Source of the DNA: a bacterium | Lineage (GTDB): Bacteria; Zixibacteria; MSB-5A5; GN15; FEB-12 | NCBI GenBank assembly: GCA_030640905.1 | Contig: DAOWIM010000110.1 | Location: forward strand, 1-7,621 | Direction of reading: 5' to 3' | Length of the DNA: 7,621 bases | Shown here: positions 1 to 5,793 of the stretch, piece by piece | Position numbering within the stretch: position 1 is the first letter of the stretch | Layout of the letters: every line of letters starts with the position of its first letter | Notes under the pieces: model-generated | Databases searched by the model: none | The model's input: the letters and a program-made list of their open reading frames with translations, nothing else | What the model was told of the DNA's origin: nothing | Made by a program: the position numbers and the translations under genes

Positions 1-2
1 CC

Positions 3-1076
3 GCCGGACTCTGCCAGAGGCCCAACTGGGAGCATGCCGGCATACCTTACTACCGCGTACCGTATGAACTCGAACCGGGCTGGAACCAAGTAGCCAACCC
101 GTTCCCGTTCGATATCGCCTGGGCCGATATCAAGTTCGATGACAACGGCAACATTGTCGATTCCGATAATGCTACGGTCGTCTATCCCGAACCATTCGCC
201 TATAACGGGGGCTTTGCGGCCGCAACTGTTATTTACGGATGGGATGGTGTCTTCATATATGCCGAAAAGGCCGGCGTCAACATGCTCTGGCCATACAGAG
301 AAGCTGGCACGTTGGTTGCCGCCCCGTCCAAAGAGACGCCACCTATAGCGGCATCGGCAACCTCGTGGCAGATCGAACTAAGCCTCGAGGCCAACGATGG
401 GATTGACCGCTCCAATTTCGCGGGTGTCCACACCGGCGCCCTCGACGGTCCCGACTGCTATGACCAGTACGATCCGCCGCCGCCGCCCGATGCTCCCCAG
501 CTTTCCTTCGAACTGTCGGGAAATCAGCCACCGCTGCGGTGTGCCGATTTCCGGGCGCCATACAATGACGGCGCAGAGTGGCAGGTTGTCATATACAAAG
601 CCGAGGATCGGAAGCTAACGATCAACGGTCTGAACAACATCCCGCCCGACATGGAAGCCTGGCTGATTCTTGATATCGGACAGACAATCAATCTGGACGA
701 CAATCGGACGATCGCTCTGCCAAACGATGTGACTTCGGCTCGGCTCATTATCGGTACGAGCGAATATGCCTCCAAAGAAGTCAGCGAGGCGTTGCCGGAT
801 GACTACGCCCTCTATCAGAACTTCCCCAATCCATTCAACCCGACCACGACCATTCGTTATGCTCTGCCGGCTGACGGTCATGTCCGACTTGAGATAATAA
901 ATTTGCTCGGACAGGTGGTTACGATGCTGGTCGATGAAAAGAGGTCGGCCGGTGTTCATACGGTTGATTGGGACGGTCGCGATGGCGGCAATCAGTCCGT
1001 TGCCAGCGGTATCTATTTCTATCGTCTGGTTTCGGGTCAGTACACAGCCAACCGTAAGATGGTGCTTTTGAAATAG
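3..1076 (+). CDS. Secreted protein with T9SS/FlgD-Ig-type C-terminal domain (5' truncated)
   Basis: The reading frame is open from the first full codon at position 3 to the TAG at 1074-1076, giving 357 residues with no start, so the true N-terminus lies upstream of the window. Early residues (about 25-38) carry PGWNQVANPFPFDI, a 'GWN..NPFPF' block seen in large secreted repeat proteins of FCB-type bacteria. A proline run (DPPPPPDAP) forms a linker near residues 157-165. The last ~88 residues (from about 270) begin LYQNFPNPFNPTTTIRY and continue with LLGQVV, DWDGRD and SGIYFYRL, the standard pattern of the type A T9SS sorting / FlgD-Ig-like beta-sandwich domain at the C-terminus of exported proteins. 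The frame ends MVLLK, typical of this domain. The role of the main body is unknown; a cell-surface or secreted function is inferred. It is followed by a strong terminator, so it is probably the last gene of its transcript. Confidence 0.85.
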   Translation, partial: AGLCQRPNWEHAGIPYYRVPYELEPGWNQVANPFPFDIAWADIKFDDNGNIVDSDNATVVYPEPFAYNGGFAAATVIYGWDGVFIYAEKAGVNMLWPYREAGTLVAAPSKETPPIAASATSWQIELSLEANDGIDRSNFAGVHTGALDGPDCYDQYDPPPPPDAPQLSFELSGNQPPLRCADFRAPYNDGAEWQVVIYKAEDRKLTINGLNNIPPDMEAWLILDIGQTINLDDNRTIALPNDVTSARLIIGTSEYASKEVSEALPDDYALYQNFPNPFNPTTTIRYALPADGHVRLEIINLLGQVVTMLVDEKRSAGVHTVDWDGRDGGNQSVASGIYFYRLVSGQYTANRKMVLLK

Positions 1077-1115
1077 TTACTGTCTGCTCATTCGGTCCTT
1101 ATACGATAACATCAG

Positions 1116-1145
1116 CCCCCGCCCAACCCGGGTGGGGGTTTTTTT
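1116..1145 (+). terminator. Intrinsic terminator after the secreted-protein gene
   Basis: A 9-bp GC-rich stem (CCCCCGCCC at 1116-1124 with GGGTGGGGG at 1130-1138, one G-T wobble) encloses the loop AACCC and is followed directly by seven T residues (1139-1145). This is a textbook Rho-independent terminator, 40 bp after the stop codon at 1076, and it separates the first gene from the yfiR-like gene. Confidence 0.92.
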
Positions 1146-1230
1146 GTATGAGATATTAGAGATAGCACTGGTCTATTATTCAATCGTAAACAGTGACACG
1201 AAACTGCCGACACATAACAACAGCACCAAA

Positions 1231-1264
1231 ATCGGAGACAACCGATCAACAAAAGGATAATCGG
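1231..1264 (+). other. ATCGG / CCGAT / ATCGG repeat around the yfiR-like ribosome binding site
   Basis: ATCGG (1231-1235), CCGAT (1242-1246) and ATCGG (1260-1264) could form two mutually exclusive 5-bp hairpins. The second would place the AAGGA ribosome binding site (1253-1257) in its loop, directly before the ATG at 1265. The stems are short, so this may be chance. Confidence 0.25.
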
Positions 1265-1783
1265 ATGAAGAAAGTGCTGGCCATAGCGCTGATACTGCTA
1301 CTGACCATAACCATCGGCTACGCCGATGAGGCCGACAACGATGTCGCCTTCAAAGCCGGATTCATCATTAGTCTGCTGGATAATGTAGAGTGGCCCAACG
1401 ACGGTTCCGACACCGCTATTATTGCCATATTCGGCAGTTCTCCAATCACGGAGAAGCTTGACTCGATAGTCGCAAAACGAACGGTCGATCAACCACCGGT
1501 TGTAATTCGCTCCTTTACGTCCCGAAACGACCTCTCACAAGCCAGGATACTCTATCTTCCTTCCCCGAATCTTAAAGTCCTCGCCAGCGTGCTGAAGAGA
1601 ACCAATCGCACCAATGTTCTAACTGTCAGCGACAATCCTGATTTTGCTCGTTATGGCGTGATGATAAACTTCTACCGAGATGAAGACGATTCAACTGTCA
1701 CATTCGAGTACAACAAGATGGCCCTGAAGATCTCAGGGTTAAGAGTTGATCCAAAACTGCTTGAGAATGCTCGCAAGATTTAG
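1265..1783 (+). CDS. YfiR/DUF4154-family exported protein
   Basis: The product is 172 aa, close to the usual length of the family. An N-terminal signal peptide (MKKVLAIALI, hydrophobic to about residue 19) probably ends at GYA/DE near residue 20. Family-like blocks follow: KAGFI (30-34), VEWP (41-44), VLTVSDNPDFARYGVMINF (118-136) and FEYN...ISGLRVDPKLLENA (147-169). In Pseudomonas, YfiR is a periplasmic repressor of the diguanylate cyclase YfiN; many DUF4154 members instead sit near sensor kinases or TonB receptors. No such partner is visible here, so the role is unassigned beyond a periplasmic regulatory or sensory protein. The protein has no cysteine, so redox control by disulfides as in Pseudomonas YfiR is not possible. 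The start at 1265 is chosen over an upstream in-frame ATG (1193) because AGGA at 1254-1257 lies 7 nt before it and the signal peptide begins there. Confidence 0.85.
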   Translation: MKKVLAIALILLLTITIGYADEADNDVAFKAGFIISLLDNVEWPNDGSDTAIIAIFGSSPITEKLDSIVAKRTVDQPPVVIRSFTSRNDLSQARILYLPSPNLKVLASVLKRTNRTNVLTVSDNPDFARYGVMINFYRDEDDSTVTFEYNKMALKISGLRVDPKLLENARKI

Positions 1784-1797
1784 GCAGAAGACCTGCC
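1783..1797. terminator. Possible weak bidirectional hairpin between convergent genes
   Basis: GGCAG (1783-1787) and CTGCC (1793-1797) form a 5-bp stem with a 5-nt loop, between the stop codons of the convergent yfiR-like and methyltransferase genes. There is no real T tract on either side, so termination here is only suggested by position. Confidence 0.25.
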
Positions 1798-1800
1798 CCG

Positions 1801-2568
1801 CTATTGAACCCTGCGAATAAGCACGACTGGCCGCCCCGATTCATCAGCCTGATCGATCGACTTGTCCATACCCCAGTCACGCCACCAACCGACCAACTCG
1901 AAGTCATCACGGTCAGCGATAAACTTGAGGAATTCCTCAGGAAACATCGCGCGGTTACGTTCTGTCATTACAAATGACTTGTGCCGTCCGTGATCGTTAA
2001 CATTGACCGACCAGATTTCCTCATACATCTGCCGGTCACTATCGACCAGCCGAATGTTGAACTCAGACTCAACAGCGATACCGTCCCTCTCGATCGAGTA
2101 CTTGTTGGTAGCCGCCTCGCTCAAAGAACCTGACAGTTGGACGCACCAGTCCAGAAAATAGAGACCACCAGGCTTAAGGATGCGCGAGATTGCATTAAAA
2201 TGAGACGTCATCTCGGTCGCTCCGTTCAGATACAGCGAACCGAGCATTACATATACAAACTCGACTTGTTTGTCATAAGAAAAACCGGCCATGTCACCTT
2301 CGATCAACTCAACCGTCTGATCCAGATGACGCCACTTGTAACGAGCATGATCCAGCATTGTCCGATTGATATCCAGCCCCACATATCGGTAGCCCTTCTT
2401 GACCAATTCCCCTGCATGGGGAGCCGGACCGCAACCTACCTCGAATATGCTCCGCACCGGTACTTTGGAGTACTGTTGGATGCAGGCATCAATGAACCCA
2501 GCTTCGTCCGGAATATTTCTGAAGGAAAAAGCTACTTCGTAGTATTCCGGGTAGTCGTAGAGCAGCAT
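1801..2568 (-). CDS. Class I SAM-dependent methyltransferase
   Basis: The product is 255 aa, cytoplasmic, with no signal peptide. The Rossmann-fold SAM-binding motifs appear in order: motif I IFEVGCGPAPHAGEL (41-55), the acidic end of beta-2 in YVGLDINRTML (62-72, D66), an acidic motif EGDM (90-93), and LKPGGLYFLDW (131-141). This is the layout of the Methyltransf_11/25 type of small-molecule methyltransferase. The ~110 C-terminal residues are aromatic-rich (YEEIWSV, GWWRDWG) and probably form the substrate lid; the substrate cannot be told. ATG 2568 is chosen over a GTG at 2610 because AAGGAAGGAA lies 6 nt upstream and the conserved N-terminus (LYDYPEYYE) starts there. It converges with the yfiR-like gene (17 bp apart) and diverges from the sigma operon. 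I see no functional link to either. Confidence 0.88.
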   Translation of the reverse strand: MLLYDYPEYYEVAFSFRNIPDEAGFIDACIQQYSKVPVRSIFEVGCGPAPHAGELVKKGYRYVGLDINRTMLDHARYKWRHLDQTVELIEGDMAGFSYDKQVEFVYVMLGSLYLNGATEMTSHFNAISRILKPGGLYFLDWCVQLSGSLSEAATNKYSIERDGIAVESEFNIRLVDSDRQMYEEIWSVNVNDHGRHKSFVMTERNRAMFPEEFLKFIADRDDFELVGWWRDWGMDKSIDQADESGRPVVLIRRVQ

Positions 2569-2574
2569 TATTGT

Positions 2575-2584
2575 TTCCTTCCTT
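2575..2584 (-). promoter_or_regulatory. Ribosome binding site that fixes the methyltransferase start
   Basis: On the minus strand this reads AAGGAAGGAA, a strong Shine-Dalgarno sequence 6 nt before ATG 2568. The longer in-frame candidates (GTG at 2610, ATG at 2604) have no comparable site. Confidence 0.8.
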
Positions 2585-2768
2585 ATCTCTTTATTAACGA
2601 CCATAGCCACGCCCTACAAAACCAAACCCCCTCCTTCTCTCCCCAATATCTCAAAAAATGTTCAACAATTGACCCCACCTGAAAACACCACCGCACACCA
2701 GGAATCGGGCCTGTTCAATATCTGAGCAGATGTTTGATAGCCACAGACAAACTGTCCGGACTTTTCTC

Positions 2769-2797
2769 TTGTAACGAGAAATCGGGTTCCGTATCAT
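2769..2797 (+). promoter_or_regulatory. Candidate housekeeping promoter of the sigma-factor operon
   Basis: TTGTAA (2769-2774, 4/6 match to TTGACA), a 17-bp spacer and TATCAT (2792-2797, 5/6 match to TATAAT). The spacing is optimal. It lies just upstream of the ECF-type motif at 2812, so the two would form a tandem pair giving basal plus autoregulated expression. Confidence 0.4.
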
Positions 2798-2811
2798 ACC
2801 CTCAGTTTTTG

Positions 2812-2837
2812 TGAAACCGGCGCCAGCTCTAAACGTA
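2812..2837 (+). promoter_or_regulatory. ECF-type promoter motif upstream of the sigma gene (TGAAAC-N16-CGTA)
   Basis: TGAAAC (2812-2817), exactly 16 bp, then CGTA (2834-2837). This is the known consensus of Bacillus subtilis sigma-W-like ECF promoters. It would start transcription near 2844, only a few bases before the ribosome binding site (AGGA, 2848-2851). This fits autoregulation of the ECF gene that follows. The same motif recurs upstream of the toast-rack gene, with a variant upstream of the protease. Confidence 0.6.
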
Positions 2838-2860
2838 ACCAAAACATAGGATTGGCCCCT

Positions 2861-3430
2861 TTGAAGGACATTGAGACAGCACAGATTGCCCGAGCCCTCA
2901 ACGGTGACCAGCGAGCCTACCGTCAGTTGACGGAAAGGCATCAGACGGCGATCTTCCATATCGTTTTCAAGATTGTTCACGATTCCGAAGTCGCCTCCGA
3001 CCTGGTCCAGGAGACGTTCATGAAAGCGTTTGCTTCGCTGGCAAGCTATCGATCCGAATACCGGTTCTCTACCTGGCTGTATAAAATCGCGGCCAATGCC
3101 TCGATAGACTTCCTGCGCAAGAAGCGAATCAAGGCGCTTTCGCTTGACCGGGAGTTGGAGACAAAGGATGGAAGAGTTGAACTGGAAATCCCTGACTATA
3201 CTTATCACCCCGGAAGGGACCTTGAAGCAAAAGAACAGAAACTCAATATCAACGAAGCCATCTCCTCGCTACCGGATAAATATCGGGAAGTAATCATCTA
3301 CCGGCACAAAGACGATAAATCATACGAGGAAATAGCCGACTTACTGGATATACCCATAGGAACGGTAAAAGCAAGAATATTCAGAGCCCGCGAGCTTCTC
3401 AAAAAGAAGCTCAAGTCAATCTACGGTTGA
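2861..3430 (+). CDS. ECF-family RNA polymerase sigma factor
   Basis: The product is 189 aa, the usual ECF length. Sigma region 2 spans about residues 20-88, with DLVQETFMKAF (47-57) for core/-10 binding and FSTWLYKIAANASIDFLRK (69-87). A variable linker (about 90-127) follows. Sigma region 4 (about 130-182) has SLPDKYREV, then YEEIADLLDIPIGTVKARI (155-173), the helix-turn-helix that reads the -35 element. There is no extra C-terminal domain. The start is a TTG: the one at 2861 has AGGA 9 nt upstream, whereas the alternative TTG at 2852 directly abuts that AGGA; no ATG or GTG fits. It heads a run of four same-strand genes and is followed after 23 bp by an exported DUF4097 protein, where a membrane anti-sigma factor would normally sit; none is recognisable here. 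It is probably autoregulated from 2812-2837. A role in envelope stress is inferred from its neighbours. Confidence 0.93.
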   Translation: MKDIETAQIARALNGDQRAYRQLTERHQTAIFHIVFKIVHDSEVASDLVQETFMKAFASLASYRSEYRFSTWLYKIAANASIDFLRKKRIKALSLDRELETKDGRVELEIPDYTYHPGRDLEAKEQKLNINEAISSLPDKYREVIIYRHKDDKSYEEIADLLDIPIGTVKARIFRARELLKKKLKSIYG

Positions 3431-3453
3431 GGGCCGCAAAAACTGTGACCAAA

Positions 3454-4365
3454 ATGAGAATTTGTAAATATATATTCGCTACCGCCTTCTTCGCAATAGC
3501 TCTGGCCGGTGGAACAGCTCAGGCCGAAGAGTTCACCTATGACTACCAGAAAGTAGTACCTCTGGAGCGTTCGGTCGAATTTTCCCTTGAACTCACCCGA
3601 GGACATATCACCGTCACCGGCTCCGAGAGTGACGATCTGGTTATTGAGGCCACCAAGGTTGTCAGAGCGTCCAATCGAAGAGAAGCCGAAGAAATGGCCG
3701 ACCATGTGGAAATCAAGGTCAACACCTCCAGGAAAAAAGTCTCGGTCGAAACCAATTACCTGACAATGCTCAGCCGGAGCCCTTCGTTCTGGCAAAAAGT
3801 CCTTGGCGGTGGATCAGCCAATCTCGTGATCGTCAACTATATCATCCGACTGCCCTTTGGTAGTTCTGTCGCCATCAACAGCATGGCAGCTGATATCGAC
3901 CTAGCCAACATCGAAGGGGAAGTAACGGTCGACAACAACACCGGCACCACCCGAGGCGAGTTCCTCTTTGGCCCCATCACCGTGCGACAACCTACCGGTA
4001 ATATCGATCTTCGATGGGTCGAAGGTGACATAAGAATCAAATCGACTTCCGGCAAAATTTATATCAACCAGGTGCGCGGTGCAGTTGATCTAAACACCAA
4101 GACCGGTAACGTCACGATTCAAACAGAACTGGATAGTCCTCGCGATCACTATGTCGAAACTTTGAGCGGTACAATAAATTTCCTGATTCCGTCATCAGCT
4201 TCAGGCGTTCTGAAGATTGAGACCGAAACAGGCGTCATCAAATCGGAAATGCCAATCGCCATTGAAACGATGAATCGGAAGAAAATTGTCGGGATGTTTG
4301 GCGCGGGAGGATCGGATATTTCCCTGCTCTCCACATCCGGCGACGTTACGATCTCTCTGTTCTGA
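3454..4365 (+). CDS. Exported DUF4097 (Toastrack-superfamily) beta-solenoid protein
   Basis: The product is 303 aa with a clear signal peptide (MRICKYIFA..., cleavage near AQA/EE at residue 24) and no other membrane segment, so it is probably periplasmic or surface-exposed. A beta-sandwich-like N-terminal part (LELTRGHITVTGSESDDLVI, 45-64) leads into a ladder of short beta repeats: IEGEVTVDNNTG, VEGDIRIKSTSGKIYI, RGAVDLNTKTGNVTIQT, ETLSGTINF, ETGVIKSEM and, at the C-terminus, STSGDVTISLF. This is the DUF4097/putative-adhesin pattern, also found in LiaG of Firmicutes and grouped with Toastrack domains. No enzyme activity is expected; such domains are thought to sense or line the envelope. Start choice is uncertain: ATG 3454 begins the cleanest signal peptide but has no close ribosome binding site; GTG 3445 lies 11 nt after GAGGG (3429-3433) and adds only MTK. 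It lies 23 bp after the sigma gene, so translation is probably coupled. Confidence 0.85.
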   Translation: MRICKYIFATAFFAIALAGGTAQAEEFTYDYQKVVPLERSVEFSLELTRGHITVTGSESDDLVIEATKVVRASNRREAEEMADHVEIKVNTSRKKVSVETNYLTMLSRSPSFWQKVLGGGSANLVIVNYIIRLPFGSSVAINSMAADIDLANIEGEVTVDNNTGTTRGEFLFGPITVRQPTGNIDLRWVEGDIRIKSTSGKIYINQVRGAVDLNTKTGNVTIQTELDSPRDHYVETLSGTINFLIPSSASGVLKIETETGVIKSEMPIAIETMNRKKIVGMFGAGGSDISLLSTSGDVTISLF

Positions 4366-4379
4366 TTCGACATGGCACA

Positions 4380-4394
4380 ACACATAGGATGTGT
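4380..4394 (+). promoter_or_regulatory. Hairpin that holds the ribosome binding site of the bactofilin gene
   Basis: ACACAT (4380-4385) and ATGTGT (4389-4394) form a perfect 6-bp stem whose 3-nt loop is AGG, the core of the AGGA Shine-Dalgarno for ATG 4398. Forming the hairpin would limit ribosome access. It lies in the 32-bp gap of the operon. Whether it is functional is not known. Confidence 0.35.
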
Positions 4395-4397
4395 GAT

Positions 4398-5753
4398 ATG
4401 AGGTTCGCCTCAACCCGCAGAATCATAATCTTCGGCCTTGTCTTTTGGGTCGCCTTGGCCGTATATCAGCCGATCGCAGCCGACGAGCACGATTCTCTCC
4501 CCCCACTGGAAACTGATACAATTTTCACCGAAATCGTGCTGTCAAACGAGGGCGTGACAGCAGTTGACTCATCCGGCAATGAATGGTACTACGATTTCGA
4601 GCAGGAATGTTTCGTCCCAGGGCAGCTCCAGCAGGAAACATCGGATCGGGATGCCGAGTACGACCGATCAGGAGACCTGACCGACCTGCCAATAGCAGAA
4701 CGCTGTGTCGAAGAGATTGAGATAGAACCGTTCGAAAAGAAAAATGTCAAAGTCGGCGTTGATCAATACGTCGATGGAGACATCATGACCTCAGGACGAG
4801 TCACGGTCGCCGGCTGGGTCAAGGGCGACATAACATCACTGGGCAAGAAGGTTCGAATAAAGCCAACTGGCCGAGTCGAGGGCAGCATCAAAGCGCCGCA
4901 GATCGTTGTTGAGGATGGCGGAATTGTCCGCGGCAGAATCATCGAAGACGACAGTATCATTGACATCGAAGACTTCCGTTCCACTTTCTCCGCCAGCGGA
5001 CTTATCATCGTCTTGGCTTTCTCAGTCATATTACTGGCAATAACGTTCCTGATAACCGCCCTGTTGCCACACCAGATGGCCAGGTTTGCCAGTTGCGCCA
5101 ACAGTCACCCGGTCAGGACCTACTTTCTCGGCCTGCTACTTCTGATTCTCATGCCGCTGGTATTCACACTTGTGGCCGTTACTGTCATCGGTCTGCTGGT
5201 CGTACCGCTGATACCGTTCCTTTATCTGACAGCGATCGGAATGGGAGCGATTGCCTTTGGTGATCGAATCGGCAAGCAAGTTATCTCCCGCCACCGCGGT
5301 TCGCAAGGACACCCAATGTTACAGGCACTGACAGGTGTGACCCTTCTTATGTCACTGTGGTTGATCACAGCGATACTAATGGGATCTTCCGATGACACCT
5401 CGCACGGCTTCGGCATATTCTTCCTTGTCGTCTCAATTTTAATATCTACGATACCTCTCTGCACAGGAATTGGCGCTGCCGCTCTCACTCGCTTCGGCTT
5501 CAAATCGTACCGTAGCTGGGCCGAACGCCAACAGGTAAAAACTGAACCTCCCGCTCCCACTCCGGCGCCACCTCCCATTCCAGACCGACCCGGCGTACCC
5601 TCTTCCGGCCCCGATCCACTATCGGGCCCCAGACCACCAGCCGGTCATTCTGGAAGCAGCGAAGAAACCAGCCCTCCTTTCAGCCCCGGTACGCGAGCCC
5701 CAAGGCCAACACCGCCTCCTTCCTCTGAAACAAATGAGGATGATCTCTCGTAA
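4398..5753 (+). CDS. Integral membrane protein with extracytoplasmic bactofilin-like domain and proline-rich tail
   Basis: The product is 451 aa. It has a signal peptide (about 1-28, QPIAA/DE) and an acidic N-terminal segment with 'VTAVDSSGNEWYYDFEQ' (53-69). A bactofilin-type beta-repeat domain follows (about 115-183: VDGDIMTSGRVTVAGWVKGD, then KPTGRVEGSIKAPQIVVEDG, then IVRGRIIE). About five transmembrane helices lie near residues 201-224, 242-265, 267-288, 308-328 and 338-363. The C-tail (about 372-451) is rich in Pro and Ser and ends acidic (NEDDLS). The loops after TM1 (HQMARFASCANSHPVR) and after TM3 (DRIGKQVISRHR) are positive and the TM4-TM5 loop is acidic. By the positive-inside rule the bactofilin domain is then outside and the tail inside. 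ATG 4398 is used because AGGA lies 8 nt before it; an ATG at 4389 overlaps that AGGA. The role is unknown; a membrane-linked scaffold or stress sensor is inferred. Confidence 0.8.
   Translation: MRFASTRRIIIFGLVFWVALAVYQPIAADEHDSLPPLETDTIFTEIVLSNEGVTAVDSSGNEWYYDFEQECFVPGQLQQETSDRDAEYDRSGDLTDLPIAERCVEEIEIEPFEKKNVKVGVDQYVDGDIMTSGRVTVAGWVKGDITSLGKKVRIKPTGRVEGSIKAPQIVVEDGGIVRGRIIEDDSIIDIEDFRSTFSASGLIIVLAFSVILLAITFLITALLPHQMARFASCANSHPVRTYFLGLLLLILMPLVFTLVAVTVIGLLVVPLIPFLYLTAIGMGAIAFGDRIGKQVISRHRGSQGHPMLQALTGVTLLMSLWLITAILMGSSDDTSHGFGIFFLVVSILISTIPLCTGIGAAALTRFGFKSYRSWAERQQVKTEPPAPTPAPPPIPDRPGVPSSGPDPLSGPRPPAGHSGSSEETSPPFSPGTRAPRPTPPPSSETNEDDLS
5726..5752 (+). promoter_or_regulatory. ECF-type promoter motif upstream of the toast-rack gene (TGAAAC-N17-CGTA)
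   Basis: TGAAAC (5726-5731), 17 bp, then CGTA (5749-5752). Both boxes are identical to those at 2812-2837 and the spacing is one base longer. It lies in the last codons and stop codon of the bactofilin gene, about 42 bp before ATG 5794, and would allow the toast-rack gene to be transcribed independently of the rest of the operon. Confidence 0.5.
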
Positions 5754-5793
5754 TCAGGACTGAGAGCAGATTTAGTCAGGAGAACTGTAGATT

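Noticed and set aside
615..959. Minus-strand open frame of 114 codons
   Set aside because: It is antisense to the C-terminal part of the secreted protein, which has an unmistakable sorting-type domain; it shows no domain or start signal.
1163..1188. Possible ECF-type promoter before the yfiR-like gene (TAGCAC-N16-CGTA)
   Set aside because: Only the CGTA box fits; the -35 box matches TGAAAC at 3 of 6 positions, close to chance.
2137..2682. Plus-strand open frame of 181 codons
   Set aside because: It lies opposite the methyltransferase gene, whose protein has clear SAM-binding motifs; the plus-strand translation has no recognisable domain and no ribosome binding site.
2651..3208. Minus-strand open frame of 185 codons over the sigma gene
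   Set aside because: It is a shadow of the well-supported ECF sigma gene, with no domain pattern.
4263..4290. TGAAAC inside the DUF4097 gene
   Set aside because: No CGTA-like box follows at 15-18 bp; it is coding sequence.
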